DNA of 64,000 nucleotides from Puccinia triticina. Its lineage: Eukaryota > Basidiomycota > Pucciniomycetes > Pucciniales > Pucciniaceae. Location: positions 620,001 to 684,000 of the forward strand of contig NC_070565.1 in NCBI RefSeq assembly GCF_026914185.1, given 5' to 3'. Position numbers and translations under genes: made by a program. How positions within the stretch are numbered: the stretch's first letter is position 1; every line of letters starts with the position of its first letter. The notes beneath the pieces were generated by a model. That model was not told the origin of the DNA, ran no database searches, and saw only the letters and a program-made list of their open reading frames with translations. Shown here in pieces: positions 8,616 to 20,779 of the stretch.

Positions 8616-10183
8616 CTACGGGCCACTTCCGCTGCCGCTTTGCTGCTGGTTGTTGTTTTGGATTGCTCGGTGGTTGACAAAGTTCGGGTTGAAGTTCTTG
8701 CCTTGGTAGCCCAACACTCTTGGTCCTCTCGGCCTGTTCACGGCTCCCGTGTGGTTATTGTTGGTGTTACTGGTGTTTGTTGAGTTGGTGGAGGGAGTGA
8801 CTGAGTTGGTCGAGGCAGCCGAGGTCAATGACTTTTGTGAACTGGCAGGTTGTTGGTTTCTGCCGCTTGGTCGGTTGCCGGAGTGGGGGACCCAACCAGC
8901 TCTGGTGCCGCCCACTGCGTAGGGGTTGGTGTCTCTGAATTGTTTTGCTTCTCTGTATGCGGTGTCATACACCTCCGGTTGGTATTCCGAGATGTCAGGG
9001 AAGGAGCTAACACCGTTCTTCACGACCCGGTGAGCGAACACATTTGACTGGACTCTGGTGTTGTACCTTAGGGCTACCATGAAACCATCCTTTCAAAGGA
9101 TCTGGTCGGCGTTCTCTTTGTGGAGGAGGATCCACTGGCCTAGGGTTTCAAACCTGTAAGTGTAACACATGGTTGTCTATTCAAATGTGGTTAGTTTCAT
9201 GGTCTACGATGATTGTTTGGTGGGTTTAGGCTTACATGGAATTCCGCGTAGTTCAGCGTCCAATCACTGAAACTCATGGTCCATTTGCTTGGGTATGGGT
9301 AACCCGTGTAGCGCATGCCTTTCTCAGTTGAGTTGTCATCCGATTTTGGGCCCTTTTTGGCGTGGTAGGAGAGGGCTGCGTCTTGCCATGCTTTGTTGAA
9401 GATGGTGAGGGGAAGGGGTCCTTTTAGCTTGGTGATGTTCTTCTCGAAGTATGGGGTGAAACCAACGTCTTCATGTGAGTTACGGTTGCCCCAGTTGAAG
9501 TTGACTCCTCCAAAAACTGTGTTGACTCGGGTGCCTCTGATGGTGGTTAGATCTTGCTCTTTCCTCTTGAAGGTGAGTGTGTTGATAGTTGGGGTGTTGT
9601 GGGTTGTGTCTTCAGTGGGAGCGGGGTCTTTTGGGTTGGTGACCATGCTCGCGTAGTAACCGTGGTAAAGTTTGGCTTTGTCGTGGTCGCCAGCTTTCTT
9701 GGCGGCTTGGGCTGTCTCCCACATCTCGGCCATGGCTTCCTCTTGAAGTCGCTCCACCCTTGACATCTTGTTGTTGGTAACGTTTGCGTTTGGGTTGTCG
9801 ACATCTATGACTAAGGTAGTTTGTGTCAGTAGGTTGTTTTTTAATGTTATCATGTACAATATGTTCTTGGGCTTACTGTGTTTTGTTCCCAGTACCATTT
9901 GGAGTCCTTTCTCTCGATCAGCTTCTTGCGTTTCTTTGGCTGGTTTGCCTGGGCTGTCTTGGGTTGGGTCCTCTGGGGTCCCACTTGCCTTAGTTTGCTT
10001 TTTTGGGGGTTTGGGTTTGGGTGCTGTAGGTTGCTTCGCCGCTGCTTGGGTCTGGTTGCCTTGGTTGGTTATTGGGTCAGCTGGTTTCTCTGCTTGTGGG
10101 TTCGGCGTTGGTTCCGCTTCTTTGTTGGTTGCCGGGTTGGCGTCTTTCAGAGCATTTGATGTGGATTGCAAGTTTGCTGACAT
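8616..10183 (-). pseudogene. DIRS element 2 Gag-like gene, spliced, one internal stop
   Basis: Two minus-strand frames (10183-9197 and 9080-8616) align with Gag 1. The N-terminal part is a Pro/Lys/Thr/Gln-rich linker; then come VGFTPYFEKN, LPLTIFNKAWQD, MRYTGYPYP, and a second part starting GFMVALRYN and ending in an Asn/Gln/Ser-rich tail. The join is a probable intron: GTAAGC near 9233, just after NYAEFH, to TTACAG near 9153. Another probable intron near 9885-9805 (GTAAGC to ATAG) matches the intron position in gag 1. After the second splice the frame runs to a single TGA near 9098, just before KDGFMV, so this copy is broken unless the stop is bypassed. A Gag role is inferred from position upstream of RT/RH. 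Confidence 0.7.
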
Positions 10184-10724
10184 CGTGTTGTTCTTCTTTG
10201 GTTGCGTTTTTAGAAGGGTGTCTGGTCTTTTTTGCGTTTGTTCTGCCTGTAGTAGGGCTGTGGGTTTTGGAATAAAGGAAGGGTAGACGCAGGAGTGTCG
10301 GGTTTAGTCAGTGATGGGAGTGCTGTGGGCGTATGATTCAAAAACGTAGCAGAAAGGTGTTGTTGGGTCAAGGAAAAAAAAGGGGGGGATATCGAGGAGG
10401 TAGGGGTGACAAGAGTTGAATATGAGCCGGTACGAGGTAGGTGTGGGAGAGGTGGATGATAGCTTTGCTTTGGAAAGGAATAGTGAATAAGAAATAGCTT
10501 TTCAATCTTACGATTATTTCTGCTTTGCTATATGTAGCTAAAACATTTTTCTGACTTGCAACAAAATGCCGTGCTTAAAGCAACCGGTAGAAAAACAGAG
10601 GTAGGAGGTGGAGCGAGATGGAGTCCTGAGGGGGGAAGACTCAACGGTGGCCCTATCTATAACGTTGAGTCTGGCTCCATGCCCCGGTGTTGGCGCACGT
10701 GTATCTCGGCTGCTGCCCGGCATT
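10184..10724. other. 5' flank of DIRS element 2
   Basis: Upstream of the gag ATG. It contains an A-rich run and an unremarkable stretch up to the CACTA element. I could not define the inverted terminal repeat expected at a DIRS end. Confidence 0.4.
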
Positions 10725-11589
10725 CACTACCAAGATGGATGAATTTGCGATGTATTGATCAATTTTTTTTTATTCCTCTTGATACCTTTGTCTGTGTTCC
10801 ATGTCTCCTTAATACTCTTCTATAAACTCTCTCCTTCCCCCTGTATTTTCTTCAAGTCAAAGGATTTTTTTTTTTTTGTCTGATAACATTCATAAATTTC
10901 TAAAAAGACATTGCGAGTTTTAGGATTAATCCAGAGTGGCTGAGAGGGATCAATTTTTTTTTCTTTTTTTTTGCTTCAACAATTGATGTTATCAGAAGTC
11001 TCCAGATCTACTTTTTTTCAAGAAAGGAAAAACATTGACCACTGACCTCTCTCATGATACCATCCTCCACACATTGTTAATTTGGTTGGTTGAACTTCCT
11101 GAATTTATTGTACATCATACTTGAAGTTCTACATGCATAGATGACCTTTTTGAAATTAGTTTACCATGGTTTAGCATATTTTTGTCAGGTTCTTTTTTTT
11201 ATCTACTTTCGTTATCAATCACAGATTAATGAGGAATATTTCCACATAAAATTTCATTGGACAATTTTGCTGCGTAGAAAACCCAGAAATATTGTGTTTG
11301 GGGTCACATCCATTATGCAGCAGCTACAGTCTGATCAGTTCCCAAATATCACTACTTTGGTAGTTTCTTGGTGTTTCTGCCACTATATCTCATCCTAGCG
11401 TGGGAATCCTTCTGCCACATGGTTATTTGGGGTTTTTTGGTCATTAAAGGTACATCATGAATCTTTGGGGGCCTCTAGATAATGAAATTTTGGGCGCTTG
11501 TTAACATTTGAGTAATCATATGGCAGAAGAATTCCCAAGCTGCAATAAGATATTGTGGCAGAAAAAGAAACTATCAAATTAGTGATATT

Positions 11590-12130
11590 TGGAAACTGAT
11601 CAGACTGTAGCTGCTACATTTGGGGGTTTTGTGGTCAGTAAAGGTACATAATGACACTTTGAGGGCTTGTAAACATTTTGGTCACCATCTGGCAGAAGGA
11701 TTCCCATGCTGGGATGAGATATAGTGCCAGAAACACCAAGAAACTACCAAAGTAGTGATATTTGGGAACTGATCAGACTGTAGCTGCTACATTGGAAGGT
11801 TTTGTGGTCAGTCAAGGTAAAAAATGAAACTTTGGGCGCTTGTAAACATTTTGGTCACCATCTTGGAGAAGTATTCCCACGCTGGGATGAGATATAGTGG
11901 CAGAAACACAAAGAAACTACCAAAGTAGTGATATTTGGGAACTGATCAGACTGTAGCTGCTACATTTGAGGGCTTTGTGGTCAGTAAAGGTACATAATGA
12001 CACTTTGAGGGCTTGTAAACATTTTGGTCACTGTCTGGCATAAGAATTCCCATGCTGGGATGAGATATAGTGGCAGAAACACCAAGAAACTACCAAAGTA
12101 GTGATATTTGGGAACTGATCAGACTGTTGT
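11590..12130 (+). repeat. ~173-bp tandem repeat array 1 in the CACTA element
   Basis: The motif CTGATCAGACTGTAGCTGCT recurs at about 11595, 11768, 11941 and 12115 (period 173). Each unit also carries GTGGTCAGTAAAGGTAC and GATGAGATATAGTGGCAGAA. A further copy of the motif lies inverted near 11318. Confidence 0.88.
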
Positions 12131-12639
12131 GGAACTACTCAAATGGGAGAATAGAGCTGGGAAGGGAAATGTATAACTACACTAGTACTAATGTAAGCTA
12201 TGCCAAGGATGCTGATATAAGAGCTGCCTTCCTGACTAATACTACTGGGGATGAGTGTAACACTAAGAAAAAGAAGAAAGGTGTGGCTTTTCTACTATGA
12301 TCTTAGACTGACTAATACTATGAGCTGACTACTTGTACCTGTAGGGTATGAGGAGGAGAAGAGGAGTAGTGGGGAAAAAGATGAAAGGTGGTGTGCAAAT
12401 GTGAATGATATATGCAGGGGGATATATTTCTGGTATGTGTGAAAGTGTATAAGATGTGTGAATGGCAATTTTATCTAATGGTGTGGTGAAATGTGTACTG
12501 ATGAAGGTGTATCTAATGGTGTGGTGAAAAGGTCATACAGGGTGTATGGGGTAGAAAGTGCATGTGCATGTCTCTCCTTGGGGATACAACATCTAGAGGG
12601 GAGTATATATGTGAGGAAATACAACAAGGGGGAAATCAT

Positions 12640-12800
12640 GATGAGCACAATGTAACAAGGTCTGAAGATGAGCAATGATGAAATGTAATGATGAAGTGAA
12701 GTAATGATGAGCACTATGTAATGTAATGATGAAGTGGTAATGATGAGCACTATGTAATGTAATGATGAAGTGAAGTAATGATGAGCACTATGTAATGTCT
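12640..12800 (+). repeat. Short AT-rich tandem repeat (AATGATGAGCACTATGTAATG)
   Basis: Several imperfect copies of an approximately 34-48-bp unit made of AATGATGAAGTG, AATGATGAGCACTATG and TAATG, inside the non-repetitive centre of the CACTA element. Confidence 0.7.
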
Positions 12801-13069
12801 ATGTATAGTGAGGTAATGATATGTAATGTGTAATATATGTAGCTATGGTGATGATGACTGGAATATGTAATGTAGATGAAATGTAAGAAGCAGGAAAATA
12901 CCAATGAAACTGTATATGCTAATAACTTCTGATCCAAAAGGAATTTTAGGGTGGTATGAGTGAGTGACTAGGGGTAAAATGAGGTGTAGAATCTGAATCT
13001 GGAATAATAATGATGGATATGTGAAGGATATGTATGATATGAGAATGGTGATATGAATGGGAACAGGGT

Positions 13070-13780
13070 TACCACACTGTAGCTGCTACATTTGGAGGTT
13101 TTGTGGTCAGTAAAGAAACATAATGAAACTTTGGGGGCTTGTTAACATTTTTGTCACCAGCTGGCAGAAGGATTCCCATGCTGGGATTAGATATAGTGGC
13201 AGAAACACCAAGAAACTACCAAAGTAGTGATATTTGGGAACTGATCAGACTGTAGCTGCTACATTTGGGGGTTTTGTGGTCAGTAAAGGTACATGATGAA
13301 ATTTTGGGCGCTTGTTAACATTTTAGTAATCATATGGCAGAAGAATTCCCAAGCTGCAATGAGATATCCTGGCAGAAAAAGAAACTACCAAATTAGTCAT
13401 ATTTGGAAACTGATCAGACTGTAGCTGCTACATTTGGGGGTTTTGTGGTCAGCAAAGGTACGTAATGAATCTTTGGGGGGTTGTAAACATTTTTGTCACC
13501 ATCTGGCACGAGGATTCCCACGCTGGGATGAGATATAGTGGCAGAAACACCAAGAAACTACCAAAGTATTGATATTTGGGAACTGATCATACTGTAGTTG
13601 CTGCATTTGGGGGATTTTGTGGTCAGTAAAGGTACATAATGAAACTTTGGGGGCTTGTCAACATTTTGGTTACAAAATCTTGGAAGAATTCCCACGCTGG
13701 GATGAGATATAGTGGTAGAAAGACCAAGAAACTACCAAAGTAGTGATATTTGGCAACTGATTAGATTGTAGCTGCTGCAT
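13070..13780 (+). repeat. ~173-bp tandem repeat array 2 in the CACTA element
   Basis: Four to five units of the same sequence as 11590-12130, in the same orientation, ending at the start of the right subterminal inverted repeat. Confidence 0.85.
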
Positions 13781-14423
13781 AATGGATGTGACCCAAAACA
13801 AAATATTTCTGGGTTTTATATGCAGAACAATTCTCCAATGAAATTTTATGTTGAAATATTCCTCATTAATCTGTGATTGATAACAAAAGTAGATAAAAAA
13901 AGAACCTGAGAAAAATATGCTAAACCATGGTAAACTAATTTCAAAAAGGCCTTCTATGCATGTAGCACTTCAAGGATGATGTGCAATATCTTCAGGAAGT
14001 TCAACCAACCAAATTAACCATGTATGCAGGATGATATCATGAGAGCGGTCAGGGGTCAATGTTTTTCCTTTTTTGAAAAAAAGTAGATTTGGAGAATTCT
14101 GATAACATCAATTGTTGAAGTAAAAAAAAAAAGAAAAAAAAAATTGAGACCCCTCAGCCTTCCTGGATTAATCCTACCTAAAACTTGCAATGTCTTTTTT
14201 TCATGAAGGATTGAATGGTGTACGTAGAAATTTATGAATGTTATCAGGCAAATAAAAGAAAATATACCTGTGGCTTGAAGCTAACACAGGGGGAAGGAGA
14301 GAGATTATAGAAGAGTATTAAGGAGACATGGAACACAGACAAAGGTATCAAGAGGAATAAAAAAAATTGATCAATATAAATTGATCAATATACAACATCG
14401 CAAATTCATCCATCTTGGTAGTG

Positions 14424-15148
14424 ATTGCAGTGACCTGTAACTCTGTCTTTCTTTTTAGGCGTACGTGACCTATAGATATTAATTTCTAGCACGCCTTAAA
14501 TTGGATTCGTCATCCTATTCATAGAGTATTTGGCGTTCAATTACGGGCATGTGGCACACAGGGTGCTTACGACTCCATGGACAACACCCGCCTCCCGTTG
14601 CACTCCCGGCAACAAGACAGGACTTGTGCTAAGTTTGGCACGGGGGGCGCCTGACCTCAAGTGACGTCAAGCCAACCAAAATTCCCGGGCGCAAAGACTT
14701 TCCCTCCGTGCGCAAAGCAAATCCATATTTGAATTTTATTATTATCACAAACAGTCTCCAGGTTGCAAAACAATTGGTAAGTTTCTTGCATCCTTTCTCA
14801 TCTCTCAGAGACACTACATTATGATTATAATCCAGCATGCATCCTGGTTGATCATTCTCATCAGAGTTGAGTATGATCAAGATGTGTGAAAAAAGATGCA
14901 ACTTGGGAATGAATCAAGAGTGCAAGGCTCAAAGGTCAAGAGGTCCAGGAGTTTGAAATTCTATGCCAGGGGGAGGCCTCTACATGGTCTAGCTTGAGTG
15001 TGCGCGCAGGCTTGAGCTACACAGCGCTAGTCCCTTTCCTGCCAGTGGGCGCAGTGGGAAGTGCCTTGCAAGAAGTGCAACCTCCTGCTAGGGAGTAACT
15101 TGAATGTATGTAATCCCTGAGTTTTGGTGTGAGAGCCCCATGTACGGT
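14424..15148. other. Gene-free stretch with hairpin-type repeat remnants
   Basis: It contains half of a GC-rich hairpin element near 14620 (GGACTTGTGCTAAGTT) and a second degenerate one at about 15010-15100 (CTAGTCCCTTTCCTGCC to CTGCTAGGGAGTAACTT). The last part (to 15148), together with 16489-16560, matches the repeat at 20380-20500 that is also present in the inverted-repeat arms. No gene seen. Confidence 0.5.
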
Positions 15149-16488
15149 GGGGGGTTCAAAATTGATCCAGGAAGCTGTCCAGGTCCGAAAATCCAGGAAA
15201 AAAATCAGACCTGGAAGCTCTCCTGGGGACCTGGAGGCCTGTTTAGCAAGAGGCTCCAGGAGGGTCGTTCCAGGTCCAGGAATCAGGCCGAAACAACAGG
15301 AAACAACTTCATCAAAGACTTTTTCCACACCCCGGCCACCCCCGACCCACAAGTATAGTGGGGCCTATCCTCCTCAACCGTATACACATGACAGAAAGAA
15401 CCGGCCATTGGAGCAGCTCACTGCACCCTTGATGGCCGGCACAAGACATTCATTGAGCAGAGTACATACACACTCCACCATGACCAATGGCCGGTCATTA
15501 GGCTGTATATTCTTAATGGCCGGCCTGGTCATCAATAGGAGTACACTCCTTCCTTAACGCCGGGTCTGTACTGGCCATCAATAGCCATTTGCTATAATTC
15601 TTGATGACCAGTTTGTTCCGGTCATATACGTACTCCTCAAGATGACCGGAACAAACCAGACATTGAGAGGAATATGTATGTACCTCTCAAGATGACTGGA
15701 ACAAACCGGTCATTGAGGAAAATGATTACTTTTCTTGGTGGCCATGACGGGCCGTTCATTGAGGGAGTATGTACTCCTCCCGACGATCGGAACGAACCGT
15801 TCATCAAGGGAAGTGATATGAGTAATCACTTCCCTGGGTGACCGGCCCATTCCGGTCATCTAGAAAAGTGCATACTCCTCTCGATGACCTGTTTGTTCCG
15901 GTCATTGGGAGGAGTACATGCTCCCTTGATGGCTGGAACAAGCCGGTCATTGAGAGGAGTAGGTCCTTTCACTTGCTGGAAAGAACCAATCATCTTGAGG
16001 AGTACATACTCCTCAAGATGACCAAAAGGACAGTCCATCAAGGGGATCTCCCAACGACCAAACGGACCAGCGTACTCCTCCCAATGAACAAACGGACCAG
16101 CCATTGATGGGAGTACGTTGCTCCAGGTGGCTGGTGTGTACTGCTTTGGCTGACCAGCCAGTGCTGGTCAACGGAGGGGAGTGGTGCTTCCAGCAGGGTA
16201 TGTGGTACATACACCCTTTTGAATGCCGTGGATTCCTACTATGACTGCAGGGAAACCAAGCCGGATTTTTTTTTGCAGAACTTCAGGACCCCGGTTGTGG
16301 GAGGGGACTTCCTGAAACCCCAGACTGCCAGACCTGATGCTCAAGAATGCGAGTACAGGTGGCTTTTGACCAACATGGGGAATTCAAAGTTGAAAGCCCA
16401 GAACCTCTTTTTTGGCAGGGATTTTTTTTCCTGGAATCTGGGACCTGTGCAAGCTCCTGGAGACCTGTATTTTAATTTTGAACCCCCC
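15149..16488. mobile_element. TIR element (GGGGGGTTCAAAATT ends) with minisatellite core
   Basis: The ends GGGGGGTTCAAAATT and AATTTTGAACCCCCC are complementary, and similarity continues inward (AGGAAAAAAATC). The core (about 15590-16110) is an array of imperfect palindromic units based on GATGACCGGAACAAACCGGTCATTG with AGGAGTAC spacers. The element splits a repeat whose two halves are contiguous in the copies at 20380-20500 and 26820-26960, which supports insertion. I could not define a target duplication, so the superfamily is open. Confidence 0.65.
15590..16110 (+). repeat. Palindromic minisatellite (GACCGGAACAAACCGGTC type)
   Basis: About ten diverged units, each containing complementary halves such as GATGACCGG and CCGGTCATTG separated by AACAAA, with ACTCCTC/GAGGAGT spacers. 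It lies in the 15149-16488 element. Confidence 0.75.
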
Positions 16489-17193
16489 TAGTATGAATTT
16501 TTTGCAGGTGGCCAACTTTGTTCCCCAAACGGCCCCACTTCCCGCAGGAAATGGATCCCTCCCCCTTTACCATGGGAGGGTGTGCTTCTCTCTGCCACCA
16601 ATCCAAACCCATCCTGCGCCCACCACCAACCCACCCCAGCAGCCCACCAGTGCCACCACCATCACTTCCATTGAATTGACTTGCCCATTCCATTATCAAT
16701 TCCACCAAATCAACCCCAGCAGCCCACCAGTGCCACCACCATCACTTCCATTGAATTGACTTGCCCATTCCATTATCAATTCCACCAAATCAACCCCAGC
16801 AGTCCATTAGAATTTGGGACCTTGGACCAATCTCATCCAGCCATTGGAACAGTCAAACAGTGATTTGTCTCTGTTTATCATCAGTTTACAAAACCAAGAT
16901 GATTTCTAGACTTGAATTGATCATTTCCATGAATAAGCTATGTGCAGGATGGATAATCACTCCTGTGAGCATTTGGTTTCACCATCCAAATATATGAAGA
17001 CATTCAAATTGGATTCTTTGTCCAGGAATATAATTCAAAGGCAAAATTGTTTGGAATACCATTATCCCACATGGAGGTACATTTGCAGCAGCCCAAAAAA
17101 ACAACTCAATTCTGCCACAATCTTTTTGTATTACCTCCTGGTTGCCAAGGGCACCTTGGAAACTTCCCAAATCATCTGTTGCTTAGTCCAAAG
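16489..17193. other. Repeat-derived stretch before the large inverted repeat
   Basis: It begins with TTTTTTGCAGGTGGCCAACTT, also found in the inverted-repeat arms at 26957, then an 80-bp tandem duplication. The remainder to 17193 has only short frames with no recognisable motif. Confidence 0.45.
16635..16800 (+). repeat. 80-bp tandem duplication
   Basis: A unit starting CCCAGCAGCCCACCAGTGCC occurs at 16635 and again at 16715, essentially without change, followed by a truncated third start (CCCAGCAGTCC). Confidence 0.9.
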
Positions 17194-17892
17194 ATATCTG
17201 GTTGTCTTAGCTCAGGTAATTATACTTTTCCAACTCTATTCAATCAAGTCATCATCATCCATAAGCTCATTGAACACATTTTGTGTGAAATTCTAGAGAG
17301 ATTCTATTTTTAAAAAACCTCAGGATCATGCACGCAAGTCCCAGCTGTGAAGAAAATCCATCCAATGGGCCCTCTGCAGGTGCACAGACTGCAGCACCCC
17401 CCACCAATTTGGTTAAAAAGCATATCTGTATTCACAAACCTGCTCAACACCTCACTGGAATTTATGAGGTTGGTGTTTTCATCAATCCTAAAAACCCCAA
17501 CAAGTGCTTGCAAATGACTCCAAAAAAAGTGGCTATTTGGGCCAATGTTATTAGTAGTAGCATGGGCTCTGTAGTGTGGCCTCTCATGTACATAGCTAAC
17601 ATATACATGTAAGCAACCACACGTTCATGGTTCAAGAGGCTGGAGATCAAGTACTCTTCCTTATCCTGAGATCTACCATACTAGGATCCTGAACCACTGA
17701 TACCCTGACCCTTGAACATCTCTTCCTCTCCATTGACTAGTTCATAACATATTTCAGGATCTACATTATGGAGACAAAGATATTGAACTAAGAAGAGCAC
17801 CAGAAACCAAATCACTCTGCCTCCAAAAGCCTGAAAATCCCAACTCCAAAACCTTGTGCATCCCCATTCAATACATATGTAATTCCCAGTTA

Positions 17893-18087
17893 AGGTGTTC
17901 AAAGTTGAAATCATAAAATTTTCATTACATAAATCATAAAATCATAAAAATTTCAAATGATGATTTTATACGTACCATTTTAGAAATGTTGCTCTAATTT
18001 GAGTGTTTGGGTGTACATATTTTTTTTACCTCAGAATCTCATGATTTTATGGTGTTATGATTTTATGCAAGTCAACTTTGAACAGCC
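17893..18087. mobile_element. TA-flanked MITE (GGTGTTCAAAGTTGA family), left-arm copy
   Basis: The ends AGGTGTTCAAAGTTGA and TCAACTTTGAACAGCC are complementary and flanked by TA. The interior is a run of ATAAAATCAT motifs that can fold back. Relatives lie at 34672-34845 and 34868-35044. TA flanks suggest mobilisation by a Tc1/mariner-type transposase. Confidence 0.75.
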
Positions 18088-18664
18088 TAAGTGACTACAG
18101 ATAATCCTACCCTCTTTGGACTTGTGGCGGATACATTCAGGGGCCAATGTTTTCAGAACACATCCTGGTTGAGGACATCATCCTCTGACAAAATGGTTCT
18201 GTGCTGCCACTGGTAAGAATGCAAACACAGGATGATCCACCACATGTGAATTGTTGGCGCCTTACACACCCCTTCTTTAGTATTGAAACAGTCTCTATCG
18301 CATGATGCTAAAGGATACATATTATAGATGAGCTGAGCTGATGAGAATGAAGTAGTAAAGAGAAAACATGTGATCTAAAAGTCAAGTGTAGAGACGACTA
18401 AAAGTACAAATGTGACCTGAAAAACCTCTAGTCGAAAAGATAATGCAGGGATGATTAGGAAACGGCGTCGATGTGTCTACAGCATCTATTGGCGCCACAT
18501 TATACGATCGATACGGGTTGATCGTGGGCTCTTCATTTACCAAGTTGAAAACAGTTCAATATTACGCAATGTTGTCTGGATAAATGTCAGTGGTGGAGGT
18601 TACCATCTAGGGTCAGCAAACAGAGTTTCAGGGTTGTTGGCGGGGGTTTGGATGTTGCGCAACA

Positions 18665-19632
18665 CTAACGCCATAGAAGGTTCTTCAAATTAGTCCAAAC
18701 TTCGGAATCAAGATACAAGTCTGGAGATAGAAGATATGATCAAAAATGCTTTCAGTTGGTCAGCAGTCTGGAAATGAAATCGTACCCGCAGAGACGCATG
18801 CGCTATGGCTTACACTGCATACTGTTGATCAGACCACCTTGCAGTCTCTCTCTTCGCCAGCGGAAAAGCCACATGACAGCGCCCCAAGTAAGAGCTGCGT
18901 AGATTTCAAATATTCGTTTATCGATTGGGACCGAGGCTGGGTAGGGAAATCCGGGTGGCCGGGGCATTCCATTTGGAGCAAGGTTTTCATTCGCAAGTGG
19001 GGGCTGTCTGATACTTGAAGGACTAGGAGTGTTCTGTGTCACGATTATCCCAGGATGGCTTGAGGCTCTCGGGGGGCTTGCCCGAGGTAAGAAGGAGGAG
19101 ACCACCCTAGAAACGCAGTACAACACGATCTTATTCAAACGCATCACAAGGAATCAGTTCTGAACTCGGCAAATATGATAATTTATTTAACAGATTATTG
19201 TCACAGACTTGCTCATTGATGGCATTTCGTTCTCCGAATACAAGCCATCCACCAATTAGCCCAGCGAAAAACGTATCGGCGTTCTTTTCTTTTCCTCCAT
19301 TCACTTTTCGTTGGAGCAACAAGGCGGTTTTGTAAATGGTGACGAATTTACAAAGGTTTAACGCATGTTGTCTGGTTGCGTTGACCACAAACCGAAGACG
19401 ATCCTTCCATCTGCGTTGAAAAGAAGAAGCCGGTCAGTTCTGATAGACGAAAGTGTTCCTTCATGGTTCAATTGCTCACTCACGGTCTATCTCCATGAAA
19501 GATCAAAGTCATGACCAAAGCATGTGGAAATCGGATTTTGGCTCCATAGACCAGGCCGTTACGAGCACCCTTGAGGATAGCTAGGATGTCATGATATCGT
19601 GGGTCGGATACAAAGGCGTTCAGAGAGTCCAT
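18665..19632 (-). CDS. PXMP4/PMP24-like peroxisomal membrane protein, left copy
   Basis: Exons on the minus strand are 19632-19484, 19410-19209, 19129-18814 and 18720-18665, giving 240 residues. They are the exact mirror of the gene at 27685-28652, where the evidence is set out. The protein belongs to the PXMP4 branch of the Tim17/Tim22/PMP24 family. I see the conserved blocks LKGARNGLVYGAKIRFPHAL, FFAGLIGGWLVFGERNAINEQ and the C-terminal YLYLDSEVW. All splice sites are GT-AG and no stop interrupts the spliced frame, so both copies look functional. Its 5' flank (19633-20100) is identical to that of the other copy, so both should carry the same promoter. Distal flanks differ beyond 17194 and 20779. 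Confidence 0.88.
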
Positions 19633-20779
19633 GTCAATGACTGATGCCAGGATGAATTCGATCGCTTAACACTTCAACCCTTAGCCACGTGGGATATCCG
19701 GTACATAATCCGGGATAACTGTTGAGGGACCGCGGATCGGGCCAGATATCTGAAGCCCGAGTTTCCAAAACCTGCGGATATGGGCGGATATTTCTGGATC
19801 TGAAGCGGGGCTTTTCACGAGCTTAACAAAGCCTCACTGTGAGAGCCCCGAAGGGGCAGCCCCGCAGGGTCTCTGTCTCACAGAGAGGCTTACCTGGAAA
19901 AACCTGTACCTGGCCTGAGAGCCCCAGGAATATCTGCCTGTATTAGGCTTTTTTTCACATTTTCCTTTTTTAAAAATCAACCGTTCATCTGTTGAAGTCG
20001 CCCCTCGGGACTTAAGGAGTGCTCGGCATTGCGCTTCTTTTGATGCAATTTGAGCCTTGTAGCTCCCAATATAAGGCCTGATCCTCCCGGTTGAAATTTC
20101 CAATCATGGAGGAAAAGTGGCCGTGTAGGGAGTGAGATTTACTGTACAGAACTGTACAACTCTATTAGTCATCTCAAAGGATTCTCGGAAAGTGAGCTCC
20201 TTTGAGCCAATCTCCAGCTCATGGGAGGAGGGCAATGGTGGCAGGCCTACCACCAATTTGAAGAGGAGATGCAGGTCTTTCACCGGTTCAAGAGGCGGGC
20301 AACATGCCCTCTGGGAAGTGGGGGATTTGGGGGCACAAAGTTGGCCACCTGCAAAAAACACCAACTGCACGCGGGGCTCTCACGCCAGGAATTGTGGATT
20401 GCACGCAAGTCCCTCCCTGACGGGAGGTCGCACTTTGTGCAAGGCGCTTCGCGCCGCGCCCCCCGGCAGGCGAGGGACTTGTGCTAAGTTCGGGCTTTTC
20501 AGGATGCAGAGGCTCAGCGGAATCACACACAAGATGAGAGGAACCTGGCAGAGGGCCTGAATATGAAAAGGAACTGGGGGAAAAACCCCCTACAAGAGAG
20601 AGGATGCCTTGTAAGGGCACTTCAAACACAAGGACAAACAACCCCTGGTTGCAGACAAGCAACTACAGCCGCAACACCGCAGGGCAAATTCAACAAGGCC
20701 GTGGCACCACAACCCCGCGGCCATATTCTTCAGCAAGCTTAACTAAGCCTCTCCAAGGAGGCGCGAAGCGTCTCCAAAG
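19633..20779. other. PXMP4 5' flank with GC-rich hairpin repeats
   Basis: No gene. It holds three hairpin-forming GC-rich segments: 19832-19895 (GCCTCACTGTGAGAGCC to TCACAGAGAGGCTTA), 20403-20490 and 20735-20779. A clear TATA box is not seen upstream of the PXMP4 ATG. Confidence 0.5.
20403..20490. repeat. GC-rich hairpin element (AAGTCCCTC...GAGGGACTT)
   Basis: GCAAGTCCCTCCCTGACGGG pairs with GGCAGGCGAGGGACTTGTGC around inner stems such as GGCGCTTCGCGCC. The family recurs at 26827-26914 (mirror), 32195-32270, 39349, 40014, 40545 and 43791. Confidence 0.7.

Larger units (their letters stand above)
10725..14423. mobile_element. Non-autonomous CACTA-type (EnSpm/CMC) element, 3.7 kb
   Basis: The termini read CACTACCAAGATGGATGAAT and its complement, flanked by the 3-bp duplication ATT at 10722-10724 and 14424-14426. 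The two ends stay complementary for roughly 650-700 bp (about 10725-11400 against 13770-14423), interrupted by small indels. The interior holds two arrays of a roughly 173-bp repeat (about 11590-12130 and 13070-13780) around a non-repetitive centre. No transposase frame is visible; the longest frames are short and lack recognisable motifs. CACTA ends and a 3-bp duplication identify the superfamily. Mobilisation would need an enzyme supplied in trans. Confidence 0.85.
17194..20779. repeat. Left arm of a 3,586-bp inverted repeat
   Basis: Every position x pairs with 47317 minus x in 26538-30123, so no indel separates the arms. All compared translations are identical. The arm starts at ATATCTGGTTGTCTTAGC and ends inside a GC-rich hairpin element (GCGAAGCGTCTCCAAAG). 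It contains one complete PXMP4-like gene, a TA-type MITE at 17893-18087 and several hairpin repeats, all mirrored in the other arm. The duplication is therefore younger than those insertions. Confidence 0.96.
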
